A DNA stretch of 64,000 nucleotides from Acanthaster planci (Eukaryota > Echinodermata > Asteroidea > Valvatida > Acanthasteridae): the NCBI RefSeq assembly GCF_001949145.1, contig NW_019091367.1, positions 212,035-276,034 on the forward strand, in the 5' to 3' direction. This document shows, one piece after another, positions 12,145-23,300 of the stretch. The notes beneath the pieces are model-generated. The model made no database searches. It saw only the letters and a list, made by a program, of their open reading frames with translations, and was not told the origin of the DNA. Within the stretch, counting starts at the first letter, position 1. Every line of letters begins with the position of its first letter. A program made the translations under genes and the position numbers.

Positions 12145-13272
12145 TCAAAGTTCGGTGTCAGAGTTTTTGCTGATCGTCCGTGTTGGGCTTTGTACTGTAG
12201 TGCTCACTGATGGAAGAGAGGCGTTGTCTCTTCCAGGATGAGTTAGGCAGCGGAATGCCTCGATGAAGGCAACTCGGTACTGTTTGTTAATGGCACCGTA
12301 AATCAGTGGATTAATCATCCCGTTGATGTACTGAGGGACTTGGGATACCAAATCTGCACTGGTTCCTAATGCGGCATATATGGGATCGGGAATGTTAGCC
12401 ATCCAACAGATCCAGGCACTTAGGGTGATGATACGATACGGGACTTGGCATAAAAAGAACACCGTGCCATTAACAATTAGCATTTTGGCAACTTGGTTTC
12501 GGATGTGAGCAGCATTTGGATCGTTTCTGGTAACACTGCTTTCATCTCCGCGCTTGTTGAGTGCCTGTAAGATCCGTACATACATGTAAATGCTGGACAG
12601 CATGCATATTATCCAAGGCAGATTCATCAGCGGTGGGACACACTTGTACAGCCAAGGAGTTATCGCAGCGTGAGTTACAATCGTCGATGGAAATTCTTGG
12701 TACGTGTCATCCTCAGGCCATTGCAAACACATTACTATGAAAACTGCCATCGTTAACGAGATTGGAATAGCGAAGAGAAATGCCAACAGCCAGCAGATCG
12801 CAATCATTTTGTAGGTTCGACTTCGCCCTCGCATTCTGAGATGTTTCATGGGATGGCAGAGGGCGAGGTATCGCTCCAAGGAAACTATGGTAACCAGATT
12901 GATGGAGCTATAGTAGCCTGTGTTAGCAATAGTGATGTACGCGAGGAACGGGGCAGCGTGAGAAAATGGAATGTTAAACACTACCCGGGAAGCGGAGTAG
13001 GACCACAGACGATATACAGAAGCCAAGCAAAGATAGAGGAGGTCGGCAATCGTCAAATGTACCAAGTATAAGTTAGTCTCCGATCTCATTCTGGGAACTC
13101 TGAAGAAGACGAGCAGAAACGTCGAGTTGGTGACAATACCAAGACACCAGATAATAGGTATGAATACAGCTATCATGTACGTGTCCGTGAGATTATATGT
13201 CCAGGCAGAAACTGCATTCCGTGTAATATTGACTTGTTCTGCGCACTCACCTGACGGTACAGCTGATCCCAT
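12145..13272 (-). CDS. Intronless class A (rhodopsin-like) GPCR
   Basis: An uninterrupted 375-residue seven-helix receptor. The N-terminus has two N-glycosylation sequons (N15, N27). TM1 carries GIVTN (about 45-49), TM2 LTIADLL (D77), and TM3 ends SLERY, an ERY form of DRY, with R134. TM6 has FFLCQVPY, where Gln replaces the Trp of CWxP. TM7 has NPLIY (321-325). The C-tail is Ser/Thr-rich and ends SDTEL, a class I PDZ-ligand pattern. The usual disulfide cysteine at the top of TM3 (25 residues before R134) is Phe, although C182 and C211 lie in or near the second extracellular loop. Overall it resembles peptide receptors of the rhodopsin beta type; the ligand cannot be told. The start is the first Met after a TATA box about 130 bp upstream. 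Large sets of intronless receptors of this sort are known in echinoderms. Confidence 0.95.
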   Translation of the reverse strand: MGSAVPSGECAEQVNITRNAVSAWTYNLTDTYMIAVFIPIIWCLGIVTNSTFLLVFFRVPRMRSETNLYLVHLTIADLLYLCLASVYRLWSYSASRVVFNIPFSHAAPFLAYITIANTGYYSSINLVTIVSLERYLALCHPMKHLRMRGRSRTYKMIAICWLLAFLFAIPISLTMAVFIVMCLQWPEDDTYQEFPSTIVTHAAITPWLYKCVPPLMNLPWIICMLSSIYMYVRILQALNKRGDESSVTRNDPNAAHIRNQVAKMLIVNGTVFFLCQVPYRIITLSAWICWMANIPDPIYAALGTSADLVSQVPQYINGMINPLIYGAINKQYRVAFIEAFRCLTHPGRDNASLPSVSTTVQSPTRTISKNSDTEL

Positions 13273-13404
13273 GTTGATGGACCGGTTTCGTATTTGGGAA
13301 CCTTTTGTGTGTGAGAATGTTCACCGAAGCCGAGGAGTAAGAAATACAAAGAGACCTTTAGCGATAAACTGTGTATTGTTTTACATTTCCATCGGACGAT
13401 AAGC

Positions 13405-13413
13405 TTTTATATA
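13405..13413 (-). promoter_or_regulatory. TATA box of the GPCR gene
   Basis: On the minus strand this reads TATATAAAA, about 130 bp upstream of the receptor start codon. The spacing allows a short unspliced 5' UTR, consistent with a single-exon gene. Confidence 0.55.
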
Positions 13414-13566
13414 AGCTCAGAAGATCAATGTACTTGTTTGCCAAGGTCAAGAGAGTATTTAGCACTGAAAGCTCATTCCAGCAAGCCCAGGGACGCACTT
13501 GACCCCTGCTGCTCTTCATTGCCAAAGCTGGTGGTAAATGCTGGTACATACATTCATCAATTTCGA

Positions 13567-13715
13567 GGTCACCCCCCCCGCGCCAGCTTGCTTGGTAAAA
13601 AGAGTGGGTACCACGATGTTTAAAATCTAGACATCTTTGTTCTGGTAAAGTTACGTCAGATGATTGATGATCATACCACTCAGCCTTCAGGGTGCAAACA
13701 GCAGAAAGTAAATAA
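13567..13715 (+). repeat. GPCR-flanking direct repeat, copy B
   Basis: Pairs with 11479-11635 through cttgcttgg, gggtaccacgatgtt and ccactcagcct. It sits about 300 bp upstream of the GPCR start codon, so it could overlap regulatory sequence. Confidence 0.6.
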
Positions 13716-13889
13716 AGTCTGTGTCAAATGTCGTGCTTCTGCTGCGTCGAATGCAACATATTTAAGTGCAGCAAATGTGCTAGGATCTGTACCGGTGCCA
13801 TACGTCGAATGTAATTATCAAAGTGACCGCCGTATTTAATTGAAGATGACATGGTGAAGAGAGGCAGACTGGAACGCCGTTTCTATCTT

Positions 13890-14302
13890 CGCTAGCCTAC
13901 ATCGTCAATTTCATTAATTTCACAATTTCGTTCTGCAATGTCGTTATTCCATTCAGTGATTCCACCATGTAATTTGGCAATTTCACCATTCATTCTGGAA
14001 GTTTCACCATTCAATTCGACAAGTTTGTCATTACATTCGACAGTTTCGCCATTCAATCATGCCATGTGGCCTTTCCATTCAGCGACTAGTCTCTTTGGTT
14101 ATATTGTTTTTCGATTCGGCTGTGCACCTTTCATTTTTGTAGAATCACTGTGGGATTCTGTGATTTCGCCGTTACGTTCTTCAGTCTCGAAATTCCGTTC
14201 AACAAATTTATGCATGTGCATCGATTTCCACCCTGTAAATTCAGTATTTTCGCTACCTAATTTGTCTGAATTTTCGTAAAAACATTTTTTCATTTGGCAC
14301 AA
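13890..14302 (-). pseudogene. Degenerate 21-bp repeat / decayed heptad coding tract
   Basis: The + strand is built of worn units of about 21 bp around tttc(g/a)ccattcaattcga. Read on the minus strand, one frame runs through most of the tract as seven-residue repeats such as ELNGETSRMNGEIAKLHGG and ITEWNNDIAERNCEI, with an N-terminal stretch ERNFETEERNGEITES. Only two in-frame stops (a TAA near 14100 and a TGA near 14060) break it, with no frameshift. This suits a heptad-type coiled coil that was once coding, or a minisatellite whose unit happens to be a multiple of three. I see no start context, flanking splice sites or parent gene. Confidence 0.45.
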
Positions 14303-14782
14303 ACCTATTTTAATTGTTGAGTTCCCCCGTTTGCAAGTTTGCGTAACCGAAGGTTCGTTTCAAACTACCTTGGAAGCTTGCAATATGTTGAAATGTAAAG
14401 CCGCAAAATCACATGACGACTCGCTTTCGATTAGGCTTTCATCGCTGCAACCCGCCTCTTGCACACGAAAGTTGTGCAGAAGAAAAGAATGTCTATACAA
14501 TGTGATGATCTATTTTGTAGATTTGCCATGCCATAGAAGTAACTAGCCCCTGTGAGGCATAAATCTGAACAGTCCTAACCCAAAGATCGGAGAGCAATAG
14601 CTTGAGCAAAAATTATTCCAAGGGAGCTTTTTCGGATTCATAGATATCCTGGAACTATATTTTTTTCACAATATACTAGCAAAACAGTCCTCCATACCCA
14701 CCTGCAAACTAGCCTTGTAGTCTTGATGACTTACTGACATGTACGTGCTCTTGTACGACAGTCACTCGGTCGTTGAAGTTTT

Positions 14783-14815
14783 CATGTTGAATTCATGTTG
14801 AATTCATGTTGAATT
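14783..14815. repeat. 11-bp tandem repeat, three copies
   Basis: Three perfect head-to-tail copies of catgttgaatt. Confidence 0.9.
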
Positions 14816-16850
14816 CTTGGGATGGGCGATACGGACGGCACACCACCATCTCTCCTACTTTGGAGGTGGTGAGCAAGGGATGCATACCAAGTTGGACGTT
14901 TTTAAAGATTGTTGTGTTTGTCGAAGACAATTTAGGTACACTGTCGTTCAATCAATGTTGGACCAGCAATACCAACGCTCCCTTCGTTGTGTATAGTACC
15001 CACTACGATATCGAACATATGCCCTAACTTTCATGGCGATTGCCAAGACTTCTTCGTTCTTCGCCAGTCGTCCTTTTCGTGCCGTAATAAAGGACAGGTT
15101 AAGGTCAAGGAAAAATCCAGAGACGCTTATGGACGTTTGGCTCACCGTATAGGCAATGTGTTGGCTTTTTGCACTTCCTCGCATTCTATATGTCAATTAG
15201 ACGCTTTAATTGCATATGAAACGTTTTTGACGCTACATGATACCGGTAGCAATTATAATGCCCGATGAGCATAAGAGCAAAAACTCTCGACTTCTTATTC
15301 AGACCAATCAGCAGCCATCGTGATCCTTCGTTGACAAACTCATTGATGATATATTTAGTATTAATGCGGAATGAAATATGCATAAATCGCACGTACAGTC
15401 CATGGCGAATGCATTTTGTAGATCCTTGATTTGTAAATCTAGGCTTGGGTATGCATTAAGTAACAAGAATAAACTTTACATTTTGTTTTGGGCTACTGTG
15501 ATACTCGTACATGTATTTCGTTCGTATTCAACTACCAAAAATGGTGTTTTTTTATATGCGGATACAGGATCTCATTAAGCTGTGCTTTCTGATTCCATTC
15601 TTAACAGGAGTGTTTTTTCGCAGGGAGTAAACTTATTACATTCCAATTGAAGCTGTCAAAAAAGCAGCTTGCCGATATTAACGAGGAAGTTCATACAGTG
15701 CCAACAGGGGACGTTACAGCACATGACATTAATCCGAGGCTGTGTTAAACCTTGAAAGCCACTGCATCATGCCACGTGGCCCATTTTTAACCGGAAAGCG
15801 CAATCCATATGGCGATCTGACAATGAATTTCAGACCGGTAATCGAAACTGGAAGTGGGGTTAGGGGCGTGCTGCCGGTGCAGGTATGAAGCACATAATTT
15901 GTTCAACCATATGCCTCAGGAAATCACGTAGGGCCTACACGACAGAATTGTACCCAAATGCATCATAACTCCTTTTCCAATGTGACGAGCGGTACATACA
16001 TCGGTGCTCAGCTGTTTCAAATGCCCACCCTGGCTACTCGTAGATAAGGCTGGGTGACGTGGTGCCTATATTTTGCTAAACTTCAGTCAAGCTTGCAAGG
16101 GAATGTATCAGCGGGAAAGTTGTTGGTGCTTTCAGAACACTGATAAATTGCCACATTCCTATCCCGTTGGATAAAAAGACAGCGAAAAAGAAATCGAAGA
16201 TTAAGAGGTAGTAAGCTTGGTCAAAGTAAATTTTGGTACACGTAAGCAAAGACGACAAAGCAGAGGGGTAGGCCTCCCCCTACATGTCCAAACCCTATAG
16301 ACACGCTAGACTATTGTGACCAGCACATCCCCCAGATGTCTGAAAAGAATTTTTGAGATTTTGGTAAAACAATGACCAACACAAGGGGGGTCTCTCTGTT
16401 CCATATCTTGCTTCAAATGTTGAAAGGGAAGGCATGCACCAGGTACAATGGTGACTCAGTTTGCAGTCAATTACACACTTCGCTTCAGCAAATGCTATTA
16501 CAGAGACACAGGCCGGGTGGTTGCTTTTTAAGCTTCCTTTTAGAATTGTAAATCTGATCGACTATTGTGATGGAGTGGATTGTTGTCCATGATGAAGCCT
16601 TTCCGGACTTTGCTTCTGTCTAAGTCTTTAGGAAAAGCTCGCTTGCCCTCTGCTTTGAATTGTGGCGCAGCTGACAGTGCAACATTTGCATGTGCTTACG
16701 ATGTGATCGACCGCCCCACACTTTCTCTCCAGAAAAAATTCAAATAAACCTGCTGGCTATTTTTAGTTAAATGAACTATTGCGCATTATCCTTTTGCGCA
16801 CGTGGGGTGGTTTACCGCGACAAGAAGTAATTTTGTGACTCGCCGCACAC
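14816..16850. other. Intergenic, nothing recognised
   Basis: Short open frames on both strands have no family resemblance and no splice context. No element boundaries are visible. Confidence 0.45.
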
Positions 16851-16867
16851 CGGACAGAGATAGGCAG

Positions 16868-16879
16868 TGCGCATGCGTG
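16868..16879 (+). promoter_or_regulatory. NRF1-like site upstream of EMI receptor gene
   Basis: TGCGCATGCGTG matches the palindromic NRF1 consensus at all but the last position, about 510 bp upstream of the first coding exon. It lies in a locally CpG-richer stretch (16790-16920), which fits a promoter region. The transcription start is not known. Confidence 0.35.
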
Positions 16880-17390
16880 TACCCACGAGTCGTTTTGGTT
16901 GGCAACCGCGGCATCCTTACAACCACACCCCTTTGGCAAGCACATGCAAGTCTGCTGTATAAACCTCCAGCTAATGTTCTATTCCTCAAAGAATGTGGCA
17001 CCAGCAGCGTGCCTTCTTGGGTTATAAATAATGTGGGTCCCTGGAAGGCTAGGGTATAATACCCACGGGCCGAGCTGAGAGTTGCTTCCGCCGTGTGATG
17101 GCAACTAAGTCTATTTCCCAATGTACATGGAAGTCGTGTATGTAGGCCTTACAGGCACTGGCAGAAGGTGCAGTCCAAGCAGTAAGGACGGTTAGTTATA
17201 AGTACTTACTTCCGCGCACCACTGTAACAGCCAGAAGTAATCTCTATTAAGTGAAGAAGTATATCTGGAAAGAAAAGGAGGATTGGAACATGATACTGAC
17301 TTGACTGGATTTGTGTACACTGTGTCTTCAAGAAGGTTAACTCCAAGCAATATATTCCGCTACGAGAGGCTCGATACGAGAACTTGGAAG

Positions 17391-20300
17391 ATGTCGGGAG
17401 TGCGAGTGGTTGCTTCACGCCAAAAGTTGCCTTTCCCAACGAGGAGTGGGGTTTTGGCAACGCTGCTGGTTTGTCTTGGTTTGGCGGGACTCGCATCGAC
17501 CAGACATCCACAGCAAATCCACCCGGAGGTACCTGGCGTCTGCAGAGCCATCATCAGGTGAGTAATCCAAAAACACTTCACTCCCAGACATTCCCCTCAC
17601 AAAGCCTTTATACAACTCTGTAAAGGCTAGTTAGACTCAAAGGTCAGGGATGGTCTTTGGTGTGTCTTTTCTATCATCTGGAACTTATTTTTCCTTTTCA
17701 CAGTCACCTTTTCACAACTCTCTGAGCTGTCTTCAAAACAGAGCGAAATTATGATTAAGATTGTATGCGATGGATTTGAGGTATTCAATTTATTGGCGGA
17801 TGACATATTTTGTGTAATTCACTGGAGCGTTATCTGGTTGAGCAGATTTTTTTACTGTGGAAAAGGAAACCATGGAAGGAAACTCATAATTTAATTAGCA
17901 AAGTAGAGCCAGTTTTACCATAGTTTGTGTGGGAAAGAGAGATCTATTCGGAGGCAACAGGAGAGGGCTTTGCAATTCTGAACCGTATCACAGCCCAGCA
18001 AAATACAAGAAAGAACAAAATTGAAATATAAAGGGACTTTTGAAATCATTCCTGTTGCTGCTCAAATCACACTTGTAAGGGAAATTCTTTGGAAACAAAG
18101 GCACGCCTGTACCCCAATTGGCACAATCCCTAACACGTAATTCCTCACAAGTAATCTCAGCACAACGAATCCATTTATGGAGTGGAGACAGGTCATACTT
18201 TTATATCTCCTCAGCTGGCTGGGGTAGCTGATCCATGTCATCAAACTGCTTCGGCGTTGTTCCACAGATGTAACACTTCATAGATGATTTAATCAATGCT
18301 AGGGCATTGATCACCTTTTGGTCCACGTTGGTTTCATGTAGATCATATCTCACTTGCACTGTATGTTTTCCTCTGCTTCCGTCTCATAACCGATTTCCAA
18401 AGTTACATTTGTTGGTTCTAGTTGTACGCAACTCGACGGTTTTCTTTTTTAATTGGAGGTGAATGGGATAGCAAAATCTTGTCGAAGATGCGACTGGGTT
18501 TTGCCACAAGGCATTGTTTTGAACCTTAATTAAAGTGAAACAAGTGTAGTGCAGAATATGCTGGTATCTGATTGCTCTACTGGGGTAAACTTCTGTGTGT
18601 ATTCGCTGAGACCAGACGATCCACCAAAGGCCCACTTGCTGATCAAGTTGCATAAGAATTGCTCATCTTTCTGAAAATTCTCAACAACTTCGGTGATGAT
18701 CTCCTTTTTTTCCTGAATGATCCTTAGAACAATGTGATCCAGCAGATTCCCTCACATCATTGCACGGCGGACAGACGCCTGCCTTTATTCGTTTTGCTGC
18801 TGATCGTTGACTGTTTCGTCATTCCAGTTTCGATCATCAGTGACAAGGCTTCACCTGCTGTGAAAGTTTCCGGCTTTTTGACCGGCTTAGAAATTAGTTC
18901 CACATTCTAATAGGTCATGAAGGTGAAATCATTGCAAACTGAAACACATACTTTAGGTCCGGGTTTTATTTGTATGGTCCCTGTGACGCCGCATACATAA
19001 GTTGAGTTGGTTTCTTTGATGTTAAAAGCTTGGGTGCTTTTTTGCCCCGATCTTTTCGAAAGTGATTGCCAGTCCTTTGGTAGGACGCCCCACGGTCAGT
19101 TTCTGCTTCGATCATTTCTGTAAGCACTCTGGGAACACAAAAGTTCGACTTCATCGGGGAATGATACTTTGTTGTCCAACTAAACGGCATTGTTGTATAG
19201 GAATGTTTGAATCGTACGTTTGAGCCCACTTATCTCTCCCTCGATAGAGAAAATCCTTATTGCCTTGGTTTTCAGTCGACAAAGGTCCACCGACATACCA
19301 GACTCATTATCACCATGGTATTGGAATAGTAAATCCATGCATTTTTGGCACGACAGTACAATGTCAGTGGTACTTGTAGAAGAACACACTAGTTCAAACA
19401 GTTGTCGTCTTGATATTAATTCCATCTTTTCTGGTTTGAAATCAAATCATCAGCGACGTAAAGAGAACACGATGAAAGTCTTGATAAAACTTCTTTCGAT
19501 TTAGGAAAATCATCACGATGATTCACAGGCAAAAACGGTCTACTGAATGGTACATGGCTGTCTGAATCCAAATGCCGCCTCGCATACAGCCTAATAATTC
19601 CCATGAGTCAGAAGTCTGGGAACTTGCATTGTAAACATTTTCAGCGCGCTTTGAAAAATTTGCAAAGTAAAACGCCACTGGAGACGCTCCGGAAACACAA
19701 AGTAATTCAAATGGCGGCAGCCAAATTTGGTATTATCATAAAGAAGACATCGTAGGGATGACGCCAGTTTAAAAATTTAAGCGGGAATTAACGGGAATTG
19801 TAATGTCCACACTTACTTAAGAAAACAGTACTTTTTCATTTTGGATGATATATATGTACCGCTTTTTTACATTGAAAAGGAATCTGTAATATTTCAAAAA
19901 CCTGAAATCTCTTGATAATGGTTAAAGAAAAACAACCATATGCAATTACAGATGAATCACTTTCCCGTAAATGCCGGAACAAAAATTGAAAATGTATAGT
20001 TATTTCAGCTTTTCTGGCCCATTTCTTCATTTTCGTCGTGTTGAAAATATAAGATATATAAATATAAAATATATATTCTCAATATGTATCTGTGGGGGTC
20101 TAACCTTTCATAAAAACATCAAAAATCAGAAAAAAATTACGTACGTACATATTATGCACAGTTTAACTGCGTGCTGCACACTGTGTTGCATGAACTCCTG
20201 GTGCATATAATAGGCCTATGGTGTGTGGCCCCACCCCACCCAACTCTCACTCTGGCTTTCAATCTTTGCTTTTCACGATAAGACAACTTTTGGATTTGGT

Positions 20301-23300
20301 CATTTGTCCCACACCTCTACTCGCTGGCACAAAGTAAGCCACCTCCTGCTTCAATGAAGAAGGGTGGCTTTCGTGTTGACCACGAGGTTTGAGTGTTTTC
20401 TTGTTCATTCTGTTTGCTTTAAGCTTTGCACATAAATGTTGTACCAATCTGAATCCATGCAGACATTCTGTCGCATGTTCAAAAGTACCCGACAACAGTT
20501 ACGCTCGAGGCATTTTCATCGTAAGTTCAATGTTTTTTTTCTATGTACTGTGTAGGCCTAACTGTTTTTAAAGCATTCCAGGCGTACGTGTATGCGCTGA
20601 CCACAAACGCAATTAGCCCCATTTTAGTTCTCAGCGATTAAAAAAAAGTTCCGCACCCGTTTCCCCTGTGAACTTTGTTCAACTCAAAGTTTAATTCTCA
20701 CTTCCCCGTTGCACACCGAGGCAATTCACACGAGGAAACTCTCTCCTGCACGAGCCACAGATCCCCAGGTTTCTGCGTAGGTGATTCATGCAACGCCATT
20801 ATCACCCTGATGTGATTCCGACGGATGAGTTTTGTATGTATTGAGAGATGATCTCCGTAGATGATTCCAAAAATTAATGATTCATACCTGCTTGTTATCA
20901 AACTCCCCGACGTTCGGGAGCATATCTACGATTTTACTTCAAGATAGAAATGATAAAGTGGGACATAAATCGAAACATTTTGAGGCCTCTTTGAGAACGG
21001 CTGTTCACAAAAGTTTTTTAAAATTTGCCCCTGAAATACAACTTTAAATGCCTATTTTCACGCCCAGCTGCTTAGGTCCGTCTCAGGAGAGTAGCTCTCA
21101 AAAGAGCATTTTAATGAGGGGGTCAGATTAAATGTGCGAGAAAATGTTCAACATTTGTATCAAGATACGTATCTGGAAGTTATCTATCTGGAAGTTATCT
21201 ACATTTTTTGAGAAAAAAGCTTGAAACAAATCAAAACAATATTTGCACTAAATACATTTTCTGGCATGATTAAGTAGTTTTCTCATTCCGATTTTGTATA
21301 TTAATATTTCAATTAGAAATCACCAGCATTCAGAAGAATATTCTGCTTTGTCACAAGCTTCTGTGGGATTTCTGTTTGGTATTACGATAATCTCCTCACG
21401 GACTAGCCTTTTTGGCTCCATGCTCAGTTCTCAAATGTTGATGCTTTTCACACACCCGGGGGTTCAGGCTAATTTAATTTCTAATCGATCACAAGAAGAA
21501 GAACATGATAAGTCACTTTATGCAATAAAGTTATAGATGAAAGTCGAATGAGTCAAGCGGCACTGTAAAAAGCCCCAACAGTGCAACTGGAATTTGTACA
21601 TTTGTATTAATTTCAGTTAAACTATTCCTGTGACGTAACTCCTTTGTTCAAAGTGTAGATTATTTTTACGAATCTACAGCAAACTGTAGTAACGAATCTA
21701 CAAAAACTGCAGATTCGTAAGAAATCTACATTTATTGTAGATAAAGGAAAAATCACTCCGGGCACGAGAATTAATACCTCTATCACAGCTACAACGCGTA
21801 TTGTTTTGTAGCATTAACTCCACGCAGTTATGTAACAGGGTCGATCTCGCAACACCGAGGTTGTCTACTCCCAGTGTGTGCGAGGTTGCACACGTCATGA
21901 CACCAATCAGTTGTCAAATGACAATAGCATCGGCAACAAATAAAGCGGTATCAAAAAACATCAACTGTTCACAATTCTTCAAAGTATGATTAATCTAGCA
22001 CACATGGAAAAATAACTGACTTTTGCCCACTCGGCTCGTTACTGGCATTGATTCAAATGACCCACTCTCTCGAGATCACCTTGTTATTGGCACTGGCTGT
22101 AAACATTAGGCTTATTTCATGTCGTGTTAGAGTTACAGATGCTTTGTAGCTTTGAGATTAGTGGTGCTTCTTCTGACACATCTCTTCTCCCTGTACTCTC
22201 AGAACTCAGTTTAACAAAGCCCCAAAAGAAGACTGTCTTCAGTGCCTTGGGGCGTCGCGTTGGCACGGCTGGCCATTCATCTTTCCGCTGTGGGCGGGAT
22301 GTCTTCAAACCCGTATCTCCCGAGCAATATTTTGGTTTGCCTTCAGATCTCAATTGACTGTGGTGGGCCGGTTGCCGGCGCTGCTCGTGATTTGGTTTCG
22401 AAACCCCACAGAGTTTACCTAGTGGTCACGCTTTGTTTTTCAGCAGCCAGACCGTTAGCCCTTCTGTTTGGTTGACATTTGGAATGTGTTGAAATGAGGA
22501 AAAAGTTTGTCAGGGTTCAGGAAAATCTCCGAAGTTTTTATTTATAAACCACCTGAAGACTGCGTAGTGCGGAGACGGGATATTTTGGACGTTGACGCGT
22601 TCCGAAAGTGACAATTAACTCAAGACACCCCTCTTCGTCGACATTTCCTACTAATACACCTCTGAACAGTTTTTTTTTCCTTCTTCCAACACAGATTTAT
22701 TCCCTTTCCCTCTTTATGGCCTCATATGCATATTCCCTTTTAAATTCGGCATTTTGATCTTTCATTTTAATCTCCCTTACTTTATTTAGGGATCTTAACT
22801 CTAAATTTAAACTGTCTCTTTTTCTCCCTTATTGTTTGGCGCTCTGCTTCCCTTACATCTTTCAAGGCTAAAATTAATCAAGCCCCAACGAGTTTCTACT
22901 TTTGGAAGCCATGCTAAGTTCATTTCCTTTGAACAGTAAAGCGTCAAGTACTGAGCTATAAATTCTTAGACATATTGATTACTGCAAGCTCGTTGTTTGC
23001 GCTCTAATTTAGAGAGCACTAAACATAGACAAATGGATGTATGTTGAAAACAAAAAGCCCTGGGGGAAACTTTTTATGGTGACCGTTTGGGATTACAAAA
23101 CAACCCATTATAATTACACTGATAACTTTCACATAAGGATTTTTATTACTGGTTTTTTTTTCTTCAGAAAAGCTAATGGAATGACGTCCATGTAAAAGAG
23201 TCTAATTCCTTGCCTAATGCAAACAGCAAATCGAAACGTCTATCTTTGTTCCCAGACCATGCTAGGGATTTCTGTGTAGATTATAATTTCCCCCGTTCGT

